In this document: one piece after another, positions 48,554 through 64,000 of the stretch | How the letters are laid out: each line of letters opens with the position of its first letter | Position numbering within the stretch: position 1 is the first letter of the stretch | Origin: Ailanthus altissimus | Taxonomy: Eukaryota > Streptophyta > Magnoliopsida > Sapindales > Simaroubaceae | Assembly: GCA_946807835.1 (NCBI GenBank) | Contig: OX327683.1 | Span: forward strand, 19,941,001 to 20,005,000 | Length of the DNA: 64,000 nt | Direction: 5' to 3' | Translations under genes and position numbers: made by a program | The notes under the pieces: generated by a model | Databases searched by the model: none | Seen by the model: the letters and a program-made list of their open reading frames with translations, nothing else | What the model was told of the DNA's origin: nothing

Positions 48554-49300
48554 TGATTATTAGGTCCGAATTAATTATAATACCGGGCTAGGTGGTGCTT
48601 CTTATCTTCCTCGGCTTCTGAAACCCTAGAAACGAACTAATTATAGTGAATGAAGAAAAAAAACTAACAATACTAGCTTCAATAAGCAAAAAGGAGACAA
48701 AAGAGATATGAGAGATTTCTTTGCTGAAACAGCGAGGACCCATTAAAATGCCTCGCCGTGAAGCTTTTTCTAGACCATCTCTCTCTTCAATTTCACCTGG
48801 GGGCCACGTAATTGCGGGCAGCCTACCCGTCACCGTCACGGGCAGGTATCAGACACATTGTGATGTCGATTTACTGAATACAAGATTACCATCTCCGCCG
48901 TCCATTTCTCTCGATTATTCTCTTTCCTCCTTTAACTCACCACGTGTACTCACCTTTTGGCAATCGGTTACGTGGCCCAATGATTAATCGCCACGAGCGA
49001 CTGAAACGACCTGTCTTTTCTGACACGCATGTGGTCCTCCCTTCGCTCTTTTTGCTTCCTTGCCTTCTGTGAGCAGAAGCCCCTATACAATGTAACATCT
49101 TTTTGCGTCTTAAAATAAATTAAACTGTTGCGGACGACACGACCACGTGGCGAGATTGTGGATCGCCTTGATTATCCTCTCCACGCGCTTCTGTTGCGAG
49201 TACCACCAACTCCTCTATTACTACAACTTTTCCTTTCTCTTCCGGAATAAGTTCATTCTATCTAATTATAAAACCCTTGCGGGGAATGACAATATCACAA
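48554..49300 (-). promoter_or_regulatory. PP2CA promoter with ABRE/G-box elements
   Basis: ACGTG-core elements lie at 48941-48947 (CACGTGT), 48970-48976 (ACGTGGC) and 49143-49151 (CCACGTGGC), with a weaker CCACGTA at 48804-48810, all within 600 bases upstream of the start. Several ABREs together are typical of ABA-induced genes, and AHG3 relatives are ABA-induced feedback regulators. Motif evidence only. Confidence 0.6.
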
Positions 49301-51268
49301 AGATAATAAAAATCTATATATAACACACACTCGTATTGCCAAAATTTACTTCAACCAGCATGAAATTTTCATTTTACTCATTTAAGGTTAAAATAAGCTC
49401 AACAAATGTGCACAAAGATATTATAAAATTTTTACATCACAATGAAATATTATTCATATTTTATAATAAATATAAGAATTAACTAATTAATTATAATTAT
49501 TATTCACTTATTATTAAAAAAATCCACAAAAATTACTAGTAATAATTATTTTCTCTTTAAGTTCAAATAGCTTGAAATCTTAACTTTGCATTACTCGTTA
49601 CATATTTTAAATAATTTTGTAACACCTATAATAGTCTTTAAACACACTATAATAATAAAACTTTTCTCTAATATTTATCGTCCATTTCTTATGCGTTTTA
49701 CAAATTAAAACCAAGTTTACATGAAAAGGTTTATTTTAATTTAAGACTATCAAAATAAATTTATAATATTAAATTTTTTGAATTTTAGAAATTCTTAAAC
49801 ACAATAAATCTTATTCTCAAACTCATATAAAAAAAATTGAGATTTAACATTTGAACTCAGCTCGTCTCGTTTCTATAATCTACTACCTTACTACAAAATT
49901 GTTGTAGTCCATAAAATTTTATAAATGATTTTGTAACTAGTCTTTATTTTTTTTATTAAATTTCAAGATTTATAATAATATTGAATAATTTTGATTTTTT
50001 TTAAAAACAAATGTACTACGAAGAAGGGCCTTTAAAGAAATTTAGTTTAGATACCATATTTCGTATCCTATTCTAATAATCAAATAAAATAAGTATTTAT
50101 TAAAATAAATAAATAAATAAGTATCTTTTAAGACATTACATTTTAGATTTTTTTTTTCCCCCCTTGAAATCAAGTAGTCAGGCTCTATGGGACGAAATAA
50201 AGTTCCATTAGTGGAGCGTGAAAAGACGCGCCGGTAGGTGTTCGAGGAGAACCAATCTGGTACTTCTCTTTCCATTCTGGTCGTTCCAGTTGTCAATGAA
50301 GGCGTCTACGTCTACGTAAGGAGCGAGATTTGATGTGTGTGGGACCATATATTATTTGGAATAAAAAAAATTAAAATACCATCTAGCATTATTCTACAGA
50401 GTATCTGAGGGTTCGGTAGCTGCTCAAATGGCTACGTGTCTAATTCTGACGTGGATCTGAAGCTGCGCCTCTCGTTCCTCGCGCCCATACACGTTTCGAG
50501 CACTGCTTCTTTCCCTTCTGTGAAATTTATAATATTTCGCCGTCCTCCACCGCAATTTATTAATATAAGTTTGATTCTGCGCTCGCACTCGTACTTCATA
50601 GTTTTTGAAATTTCTACACTAACCTATTAATCTTACTTATTTCCAAATTGACCCCATTAATTTTTTTACGCACTTTTGCTATAATACTACCCTGCCAGTT
50701 ATCACTGTCAGATGCGAAATTTGGTATTTAGGTTAAATACATCATCATTTTAAAATTTTGATTTAATATCTAACTTTATTTTATGAATTTAAAAAAATAA
50801 TTATATTCTAATTTATTAATTTATTGTTATTTATTTTGACGAAAAAATTTATTTTATTGTATAATAACATTTTTATCTTTATTTATTAAGTTAAATGATT
50901 AAAATGACAATACATATTAATAAATTTTAATAATTTAATAAAAATATTAAATTTTCATCTTCTTTAATATTATAAATTTATCTTAAAAATAAAATATATA
51001 ATTGTAATAATTTAAAAAATTATTAAATTTTCATCATCCTACCACCATTCCTACTAAACCCTAAGGTCTTAACTCGCCTCCCCTTGCCACTATGCCTACT
51101 GATCCCCCATGCCACCCTTTCCTCTTTCGCCACCAATGATGTTCGCCCTAGTCCAAAAAATTCTTTACCCTTCACAAACTCAAATCACTACAATTTTACT
51201 CTTTGAATATAACAAAATCACTTCCGAGCCTTCAATTTAATTCCTCCGTATTCACAAATTCTAGACTC
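49301..51268. other. Intergenic, no gene recognised
   Basis: AT-rich, with two less AT-rich patches at 50150-50330 and 50400-50600. The first has an 84-codon minus-strand frame (50296-50042) of unknown meaning; the second contains ACGTG words. Neither shows a known domain. Confidence 0.35.
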
Positions 51269-51273
51269 TGCAG

Positions 51274-54200
51274 TGACATATCTAAAATATAGAAATTTAT
51301 TTTTAAGAATAAGGTTATCGAAACAATAAGTAACTTAATAAGAACGGAGTCAATTCATAAGAAAATAGAATTATAATTATAAATTATAAATACTTGAAAA
51401 CAAATAAAGTAATATAAGATGTTTATAAATAATAATTTAATTAATCAATTAAAATAAATGTTAATCATAAAAAGATTCACTCTTGACATATAAAATAAGA
51501 ATATATTAAACTCTTTTTATAACTCAATTAGAATCCTCACACACAAAATGTTCTAATCAAAAGATATAACAATTAAGATTTATCGTCATTTATATATTAA
51601 CTTGTATTTATTTCTTTTAATTATTATACACCAAATCTTGTAAATGAGTTCAAGTATTTATTATGTCAATCTTTATATTTGTCTATAATAAATTAAGACT
51701 CACTGTAGTAACCAGTATCTACAACTGGTAAGAATAAGTATTTATATATGTATAAATATACGTATTTTATTTGTATGTTGGTGATACTTAATTTATATAT
51801 TATTATTAGTAGTGTTTGTATAGGTTAAGGTGATACTATTAGCATTGGGTTTAATTGCAAGACTTTAGATTTATTTTAGGGACCAAATTGTAATACTTTA
51901 AAAGTTTTGGGGGTAAATTCGTAAATACCCAAAATTAGCCACTTAGTATAAAAATACACTTTTAAAACCCTAATTCTCTCATTTTGTTCGAGCTACCTCT
52001 TTTAGAGAGAGGGAAGAGAGAAAAGAGGGGAGAGAAAGAGAAGAATGAGAAGAAAAAGAAGAAGAAATTGGAATTTTGGATTTTAAGAGGTATATCACAA
52101 CTATTTCTCAATTTATTAGTGTTAATTATGTTAATTTCTTTAAGTTTTGATTTCTGGAAATATGTATAATTGAGGATTTGATGTGTATTTCGTATGATAT
52201 TTTGAGAATTGATGATGATCTATAAGATAGTTTGATAAATCATGATGGATTGTAAAATTTCTGCTTGATAGTCTCTTGATCCAAGAATTTTATAAATTGT
52301 TGTGATTCGATTCTGGTTTTGAATTTTGAGTATATGAAATTAGACATGTTTAGTATCATCTGAGACTTTGAATCGATTCAAAATTTCAGAAATTGAATTT
52401 GTTGTGAATTTACCGAAATGACCCTGAAATTCTGGAAATTTCCTATGTGAACAGTATAATACAGTGACGAACAATATTTGTCCTACTGAATGATCTTCAA
52501 AAATTACGAATTTGTGGAATATGATAAGTTTATATGTCTAATATGATATACTTGGAATTGAGAATTTAGATCAATATGGTTGAAATGTTATGATTTTCTA
52601 AAAGTATATCCGCTCATTACAGTATTTGATTAATAGATTTTTAAAGCTATGGAATAAAATAATTTAAAAATATTTTTGGCAGTGATTTGGAAGTGAAATA
52701 TTTATCATGGACTGAGATATGTGTTAAGAGTAATTATGTGATAGTTTTATAATTTTTGAGTTAGTATATGATTTTATAAAATTGGGAGATTGAATACTGT
52801 TCAGTAAGTATCTTGATCTTGTCAGGTTAGTAGTTTGGATTCGATGGTATGTATGGAATGGATTGTGTAGTAATTTTGATATAATATTCATATATAAGAA
52901 GGATATATGAGTCAAGAATGATATATTCTGATTTTGGAATAATTGGACATCATTTGATCTATTAGAAAATTTTGTTAAGTGTAAGTGATCAGAATGACAG
53001 GTTTTGAGAAACCAAGTATTTAGACCAATTTGATGTGATAAATGCATTGTGTATAATTTTGTAAGCTATTTAAAGTATTTTGTGTGAATTGTGAGGCTTA
53101 TGAAAGGATTAATCTCCATCGATAGGTTAAGGAGATTTAAGGCTTGTAGCTGAAAGTGTTAAGAGGTAAATATACTAGACTTTTTACTGGAATCACAATA
53201 AACATAGTAAGTGTTATGAATGATTTTGTAAATGTGGTTAAGAATATGTTTATGTTATGTCAAAGTATATTTTGATATGAAATGTGAATATATGTTTATG
53301 AATATGAGCATTGACATTGAGCATAGACATACATGTGTTTTTTTTTAAAGTGAGCTTTCAAAATAAGATATGTTTAACAAAGAAAGCTTTTGAAGTGTAA
53401 TATGTCCATGAGAAATATTTTGTGTTTTGAGGGTACTTGAACTCACTGTTGACTTAGTAGGCATTTTATGTGATTTGTGGAGCCTTTATGTGTGGCCTTT
53501 CCTTCGGGATTGGTATATGTTATGTGTTCCGTATGTAGGGAGGATCCTATTGGTACCTAAAGGAAGAGTGAGTCATCACATTCGTGTGGTGGCGTATTGG
53601 TACATGTGAGAGGACTCACCGATGATCAGGGTGAGGGTTTGGCTTTTACCTTCGGGCATGAGCATTATATATGTGTGATTTAAAGGCCTCACTTGTACTA
53701 TTCCTCTCATACGGTATGTCACCTACGAGTGACATTTGGCTCATTATGTGATATGTGATATGTAAGTCCTACTAAGTAGTAGTTGAGTGATGGTATTCCT
53801 ATTATATGTCTTGAAAGAATGTGTAAGCGCTTACATGATATGTGATTTGATAAGATTATGATTTTGATTGATCACAGCATATCATACATATGCATTGTAT
53901 ACATATATGTATTTGTATTTGATATATGAAAAACTAGTATGCTTACTGAGTTTTATACTCATTATAGTTTATGGTGATTTCAGGTAAATAAGGTACATGT
54001 GTGCTTAGCGGATTTGGCAAGGCTTCTGCTGTTCCTTGGGTTCCCTAAGTTGTTAGGTTGCTAAGTGTTTCATTTGGGGACACGTGGGATAAGATATTTG
54101 ATTTGTCCCTAGTGAATAAATACCTATGTATTATTTTATTGTGTGTGGTTGGACTTAGTTTAAGTTTCACCAAGTGTAGTAATGGATTGATTTTAAGTAA

Positions 54201-55427
54201 GAATTTACAATGAATATATTCTGGGTTTCCAGTAATAAAGTTGCTACTGGTGATGTAGTAGAGTGTTAATCTCTGAGAAAACTCTGCGTATCTCCGGTTT
54301 ACTAATTGTCCCAGTCATAATTCAATTGCTATAATTCTGAAAGAAATTAAAATGAATGTTTAAGTATTATTGAATGAATGTAAGTGATGTCGTGTGTCAG
54401 ATCTTTTGGGTCTGGGGCGTGACACTCACACTTTACAAGAAAGAGTATTTATCAAATCCTGTAAATAGTTTTAAGAATTTATTATACCAATTATAAAAAT
54501 TGTCTATAATAAATTTAGATACACCACTTTACTAGAAAGGGTATCAATATTGTAAATAAAATGAATACATCATATATAAATTTGCATAACTTAAGAATAA
54601 AAAATTAAATTAATGCATAAGAGTTAAGTATATCGTATTACCTTACCAAGAGTTTCACCCTTTCACTTTAACAAAAAGACAATTACTTAAATATAATAAA
54701 ATCAAAGAAAAAAAAAAGAAATGGAAGAAGAGATAACATGATTTTAGAAATAGTAAACAAAAGAAAAAAAAATTACAAAAAGATAATATAAAAGACAAGT
54801 ATTTTGAACTAAAATCTATCTCTCTCATTACCTTCTTTTGGGTATAAACAAACTACCTATTTATAAAAAAAAAATAGATATATCAAGATAAATAAAAAAT
54901 AAACCATTTGGATGATAAAAGTCAAGAAGGGTGTCAACTAATTTGCATTGATTATTATTAATACACCCACTTGATTGTCCAATTTAAAATTAATTTGGTC
55001 CCAATTAGCTCCCACTAAAAAACTTAAAGTTAAGTCTCTTATCTTTTCAAATTGTGTTATCTCATTTATATTAAATACATATTTATTTAGTTATGAGTCA
55101 AATACTGATAACTGTTTGGACTAGGCCTGTTTTGCAGATCAATTTTGTTTTAGGCAATATTTTACCTTCTAAATGCTCGAATTTCAAATACTTTGTGAAA
55201 TATAATATTTTATTTCATTGAATCAGCTCTTTACAGAATCAAGAATTACCTCAATTGAATTTATAGGTAGCAAGTTATTCTCGTTTTATCGAACCAACTA
55301 TAAAATAGTTAAAAGCTAATTAAGTATAATATTGTAAACATGTTTAAGTTAGAGAGGTTAATGACATTAGTAATACAAAATAATATGTAAAATCTTTATT
55401 AAATGTGATAATTTTAAATGTTTATTA
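51274..55427 (-). mobile_element. Athila-family solo LTR, reverse orientation, split by another LTR
   Basis: This is the reverse complement of the LTR at 4962-7363 over its whole length (pieces 51274-51703 and 54430-55427, total about 1.43 kb). Exact target duplications TGCAG flank it (51269-51273 and 55428-55432). The TATA box (minus-strand TTTATAAATAGG near 54864) and TACAATTTGAAAAG-type blocks correspond. No internal sequence is present, so it is a solo LTR. Its first bases are TAATAAACAT where the other copy has TGATGAACAC, a typical C-to-T type decay. Confidence 0.9.
51704..54424 (+). mobile_element. Chromovirus-type (Tekay/Del-like) solo LTR, 2.7 kb
   Basis: It starts TGTAGTAACCAG and ends TCTGGGGCGTGACA, the terminal style of plant chromovirus LTRs. 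Exact 5-bp target duplications CTCAC flank it (51699-51703 and 54425-54429). Promoter-like AGTATAAAAATACAC (about 51946) is followed by a GA-rich leader (51996-52070). A long AT-rich body and a GC-richer part (53440-53720), then TTTCAGGTAAATAAGG near 53980, match the layout of Del/Tekay LTRs from memory. There is no internal region. Small frames inside (51984-52169, 53427-53609) are LTR sequence. Confidence 0.8.
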
Positions 55428-55432
55428 TGCAG

Positions 55433-58412
55433 CTTCAAACATAAAACTACGATTGCTATAAAAATTTCTTTTTTTTTCCTCTGATTTCTCTCTCTTAATA
55501 AGCAATTAAGGGCAATAATTCCGCTCCATTACTCCATGTTAGTTGTTGTAAATATTTACAAATTCGACCATACTGCCATTTTGGACTATTTTAAGGTGTC
55601 TATAATGTCGAGCAAGGTAGATCGCGGTGGCGACAGGTGCATAAACCTAGAGGCATTGATGAGCCAATTGGGGAACTCGGCTTGTGAGCTGACTTCTAAG
55701 CTAGAGTTGAAATCGATTTCTTTAACACAATTACAATGGAAAAATCATGGTTGAGGAGTTGTTGAGCGTTTTTATTATTGTAAGAGATGAACGGTGCATA
55801 TTGGAGACTTGTTTGCGCATGATAGCATATATAGATAAAAATGAGGACGAGTTCATATGCTTCAAGGACGTTTCAATGAATCCGGAGATGCAAAGGTGAT
55901 CATGATTCATTATTATTATTGATGGGTTTAAAATACATGATGATGACAACGGTGATGATGATAATAATCATGTGACATTGTGTGCTCTTGATTATATATT
56001 TAAGAAAAATAAAAATTGAAAGTCATTAATTTTGGTTTGAAAAAAATTTCAAAAGATAGTTATGAATGTGAGACAACGAGATAACAAAGAGAATGTGTTA
56101 GTAGAAAAACAAAAATAAAATAGAGAAGAAGATAGAAGAAATAGAGAAAAAATTAATATAAAAATTTTAATATTAATTTATGTATTCTCATACTTCCTTA
56201 CTCTTACGCCAAGAGCCTCCATCTCATAAGTATCAACCGATGAAACAAAATCAACAGTCCTTTCTTTTTATGAAGCATTATTTATTTAAGTTAAAGAAGT
56301 GGTTTTACTTAAAAGTCGATTAAAATTAATAAATTTTTATAGATTAATTTATGATTAACACATGATTGTGATGTAATATATTGTGTGTCAGTTTGTATTT
56401 TTTATATTAAATTATAATTTTATTATTTAAATAAATAATAATAAATTAACAAATTAAAATATTTTTTTAAATTTATAAAATAAAATATTAAATTAAATTC
56501 TTAAGACAAAAATATCGTTAATAGTAAATTTTTCATTTAGCTAATACGCTTTACTAAATAATTTATATTTTATTAATTGTTGTACTTTAATATATTTAGA
56601 TATAATATTGTCGTTTACTTTTAATTTTGCAAACTCACCTTTTATCAACTTTTGACGGTTAATGATAAATTGATGACCTATCTTTTTTTTATTTTTTTTA
56701 TTTTTATGCTTTGAGCTGCTATTTATTTGTGTACGATTATGTTTATTTTAAAATTTTTATATAAAATTATACATTCTTATTTTATCACTGTACTATTTAG
56801 TTATTAATTCTCATGAATAAATACAAGTTTTACTTTTAGAAATCAAATGATTCGATAAATATTTATTTATATTTTTCAAATAACTTAAAAGTTGAAAATA
56901 TCAAATAAATACTTAAAACATAAATTTAAGATAATAATAATAACAAAACTTGAGTTCAAATTAGCGAGAAAACCAAAAACAAGAGTGTCATTTGGGGTGA
57001 TAGTAGTGAAAATTCATATTATTAATAAGCCCTTTAGTTAACATAATTACATGAAGACCCAAAAGTACACGTGTAGGGTCAACTTCTCGCCACGGACAGT
57101 AGATATTGAGAACACGAACGTGGAATTATGATTTAATCCGTAAACGTGGGGACGGAAAAGCAATAAAGAGAAAGTTGTTGACCAGTGAGACAGTGCCACG
57201 TAGAAGGTGTAAGCTAGCAAGCAAAGCCTCGCCTGCACTGATGTGACGCAAAAAGATGCAGTGCCACGTGACCACGAAAGCAAATGTCGTCAGTGAGTCC
57301 CATCACTGACCGAACACCTCAGTCCTAGCGTTCCAAAACACCACTTAAATTTCACTTTCATTTTTTTTTCAGTAGTTGAACCTACAAAATTTATAAAAAA
57401 AAATAATTGATAAAATAATTATATATTTTTTTTTAACAAAACACTTTTCCATTGAACATTAATTTTGTAAAAATTTCTTAAAAGAATCGAATTAGAAGTT
57501 TTGGTAATTTTTGAAAAGATGAAATTATATAAACAAAAGAGCAGGCGATTTTGTGACGATGATGATATTAGGCGTGACACGTGTGAGGATTAAGGAGGAC
57601 AGTGGCACGTGACAGTAGTGAGGTGTTTGTCCCTGAAAAATGAAGAGGGTAATTAGTGTTGGGCATTTTTTTTTTATTTTAGTTTGATTTATGTTAAAAC
57701 AGAATCGAATTGGAATCGATCAAGTTTATTTTTTAAAAATTAAATTGAATTATTTTGATTCAATTCAATTTTAAATTTTAGTATATTTTTAATATATTTT
57801 TTCAATTTTAATTTTTAATATATTTTTAACGTATTATTTTGAGTTTGAACTAAATCGAATCTAATTAAAATCAAATTGATTGATTTAAAAAAAAATTAAA
57901 CCAAACTCTAAATTAAATTTTAAACCAAACCAAAAAATTCAGTTTGAATTTTTCTTCTTGACTCGGTACTATCCAAACCATTAGTAATAAGAATCGCTAG
58001 TTCTGTTCATCTCAAGTCATATTGAATGTGCATGTCAAAATGGTCTGTAAGTTGTTCAAATTTATCACCAACATCTACATAATAGATAACATACAAATTA
58101 ACACATTATTTAACATTTTTAAAAGAGTTTAAACTAGGAATTGTTTATGTCCAAGTATAAGGTAGAAACCATAACATAAAGGCTACAACAATCATCACCC
58201 AACTTCAATTTATAGTGGAGTCAACTGTTTAGCAAGGTCCAGAAATGATTGAGATAAGATGTCACTAACTTTTTTTTTTTTCCTTCTTTTTCAGAACGCA
58301 AGATTTGGAAGATTTGATTATTGTGCATTTTGTGGACAAAATAAAATGACCACAAACTTTTAGAAATGCGGAAGGAATGGCACATCAAATCACTCCCAAC
58401 AATCGAATGCCA
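55433..58412. other. Intergenic with an unclassified ORF fragment and an orphan G-box cluster
   Basis: A frame at 55536-55754 (contains CINLEALMSQLGNSACELTS) looks protein-like but matches no family I recognise and is followed by stops. The stretch 57060-57615 is less AT-rich and rich in ACGTG motifs. The stretch 57660-57985 is a GGTTCG/GAATCG-type hAT-like relic starting TTGGGCA. The rest is AT-rich. Confidence 0.35.
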
Positions 58413-58430
58413 ACAATAGGATTTGCCTTG

Positions 58431-58579
58431 CACATAGGAGCTTAGCCAAAGTGGCAAGCCCCCTAGGTGCACCCCCCGACCAGAGGTCAAGAGTTCGAGT
58501 CCCCCCTCTCCCATGTTATAATAGTATAGTATACACTCAAAAAAAAAAAAAAGAATTCAAAATTTTCAAAAAAAAAAAA
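58431..58579 (+). mobile_element. tRNA-derived SINE with 18-bp target duplication
   Basis: The body starts CACATAGGAGCTTAGCC. An A-box-like TTAGCCAAAGTGGC (58442-58455) and a B box GAGTTCGAGTCCC (58491-58503) are followed by an A-rich tail. Exact 18-bp duplications ACAATAGGATTTGCCTTG flank it (58413-58430 and 58580-58597), the mark of LINE-machinery insertion. The perfect duplication suggests a fairly recent event. It lies about 190 bases beyond the SDR stop codon. Confidence 0.88.
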
Positions 58580-58782
58580 ACAATAGGATTTGCCTTGTAC
58601 TCACTTTTATTAAGCATTAAATAAACAGAAGTTCATGCTGGACAAACGAATTGTGCCCCACAAACACAAGGGTATAGTAGCCATATAACAAGAGAATTTG
58701 AGAGTACATTACTGGGATCATGTTATTTGAGATGAACAGATCCAGGATATTCTGTGTTCACTGAAGGCGAAAACAGCTAATT

Positions 58783-62615
<3,833 letters not shown>

Positions 62616-62624
62616 GGTTCTTCG

Positions 62625-62647
62625 TCTTCTTCTTCTTCTTCTTCTTC
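62625..62647 (-). repeat. (GAA)n microsatellite in the SDR leader
   Basis: CTT repeats on the plus strand, i.e. GAA repeats in the putative 5' UTR of the SDR gene. GA-rich leaders and promoters are common in plants. Confidence 0.8.
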
Positions 62648-64000
62648 AGAGTCTTCAGTCTTCACTCTATTATTATCTGAGTTTGAGGAATTGTTTGTTT
62701 TGGTGTTAAATGTCTTTAAAACCCGTTATCGTCGACGCTATTACTAAATTATCCCTCATCAAATTACAAGATCACTACGTCATCTGGATTTGTTCTTATC
62801 CAAACTTGAATAAAACTTTTTAAATTAAATTCCATATTTGTTTACGCTCCGCTTGGGTCCTTCGAGACCACTAAGTACCAACAAAAAGAATTGGCGGCCT
62901 ATGGGCCCAAGGTTAGAAACTGAATCAGCCCAATATGATGAATTTGTTGGGTCTACGGGGCCGATGTTCAGCCGATTGGGTTTACAAGGTTGACTTATTA
63001 GATTTTTTTCATCTTTAATTTTTCTTTTAAAAAAAAATCTCTATTACAGCCAAAGGGGAGAGCCTAGAATAACTCAAATCTATGATTTGAAGGTATGAAT
63101 TTGAGGAATTAATCACTGACCACCTTAACTTATGTCTTAACCTTTCCTTATTGAACCTGTAATTGAAAAGTTCTGAACCATCTATAACCGCTACAATTTC
63201 CCTTTTTAATGAGGATAAAATGATAATGATGAAATTTGAAAGCATCATCTGATTTGCATTATATATTTGCAACATAGACAGGAATTAAATTATTCTGCCT
63301 TAATAAAATCATCTAATGAATTTATAATACCGTATTCAATTTATATTTATAAGTGGTTCATTTTAAAACAGTGAAATATAATAGCATTTCAATAAATTGA
63401 TAATCTTGACTAAATAATTTTTGTTGTTGTTCTTTCTTGGGGTTAACATGTTAAATTAATAATTTGATAAATTAATAAGATAATATATTATAAAAAAATT
63501 TATTATAATTTTATATATAACTCACTTACCGTATAAATTAATATACAACTAAATCTATATGATATGATTGGAGGCTTTCATAAAATATGCAAGTATTGTT
63601 TGTTTCTGCTTGAAATTAATGTCAACTTGGATCTCATTCTAAACTTTTAAATAAAAGATTCAACTTAATTCACTTGATTACAATAAAAGGATATTACATA
63701 CAATATTCATAAATTAATATTCACTTAATTAATCTTTTTATTTTTAAGATATTAATTTATCAAGATTATATTGTAATTATATATGTAATGAAATTATATT
63801 AAATAAATATGTTCTCAAATGAAACTCTCTTATTAGATGTAGAGATAACCAATAGCACTCAATTTACAAAAAAATCATTAATGAGAATCATCACTATATA
63901 TATATATATATATAAATGATCTAATGAGTTATGTAACTCATCATATAATGAGCTCTTAAATATGTGATAGGATTATATAGTATATTATTGTATAAAAATT
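62648..64000. other. SDR upstream region and AT-rich spacer
   Basis: The SDR promoter should lie at about 62650-63000. After 63290 the sequence is AT-rich, with an (AT)n run at 63894-63914. No gene was recognised. Confidence 0.4.

Noticed and set aside
47208..48563. Several plus-strand frames of 73-130 codons
   Set aside because: They are shadows of the PP2CA exons on the opposite strand.

Overview
The window is nuclear DNA from a flowering plant, most likely a eudicot. The genes have short exons separated by AT-rich introns with GT/AG borders, and they encode plant-specific proteins (a clade A PP2C, a HESO1-type uridylyltransferase, a tropinone-reductase-like SDR). The spaces between them are very AT-rich and filled with plant LTR retrotransposons, a LINE, SINEs and DNA-transposon relics. 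The species cannot be named from sequence alone.

Only three host genes look intact, all on the minus strand: (1) a HESO1-like terminal uridylyltransferase, 8 exons, 14404 to 10681, 445 aa; (2) a PP2CA/AHG3-like ABA co-receptor phosphatase, 3 exons, 48553 to 47107, 419 aa, with ACGTG elements upstream; (3) a tropinone reductase-like SDR, 5 exons, 62615 to 58783, 272 aa. A FAR1/FRS-like gene (22140 to 20040) is a pseudogene.

Layout. 1-7363: 3' part of an Athila-type Ty3/gypsy element, with decayed RNase H and integrase. Downstream it carries two unusual extra modules: a short basic, cysteine-rich ORF pair (2036-2589) and an intronless, broken copy of a LOG-type cytokinin-activating enzyme (2951-3568) with its own TATA box. 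Its 3' LTR (4962-7363) is interrupted by a solo LTR of another family. 7561-10328: two hAT-like non-autonomous elements, the larger filled with an AT-rich minisatellite. 10681-14404: HESO1. 15065-16122: a 1.06-kb near-palindrome upstream of it. 16580-24960: unclassified spacer, a SINE-like relic and the FAR1 pseudogene. 24964-39000: two inverted copies of one LTR with primer-binding sites, enclosing a complete non-autonomous LTR element (29934-33383) and a truncated LINE (33598-35560). 43540-46655: a Ty1/copia derivative that keeps only gag and protease, with matching target duplications. 47107-49300: PP2CA gene and promoter. 51274-55427: an Athila-family solo LTR in reverse orientation, split by a 2.7-kb chromovirus-type solo LTR; both have exact 5-bp target duplications. 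58413-58597: a SINE with an 18-bp target duplication. 58783-62615: the SDR gene.

The host genes form no shared pathway. The strongest candidate for something new is the Athila-type element that has captured a LOG-like coding sequence behind a putative internal promoter, next to a basic Cys-rich ORF. All homology statements come from reading translations by eye; no database search was possible.
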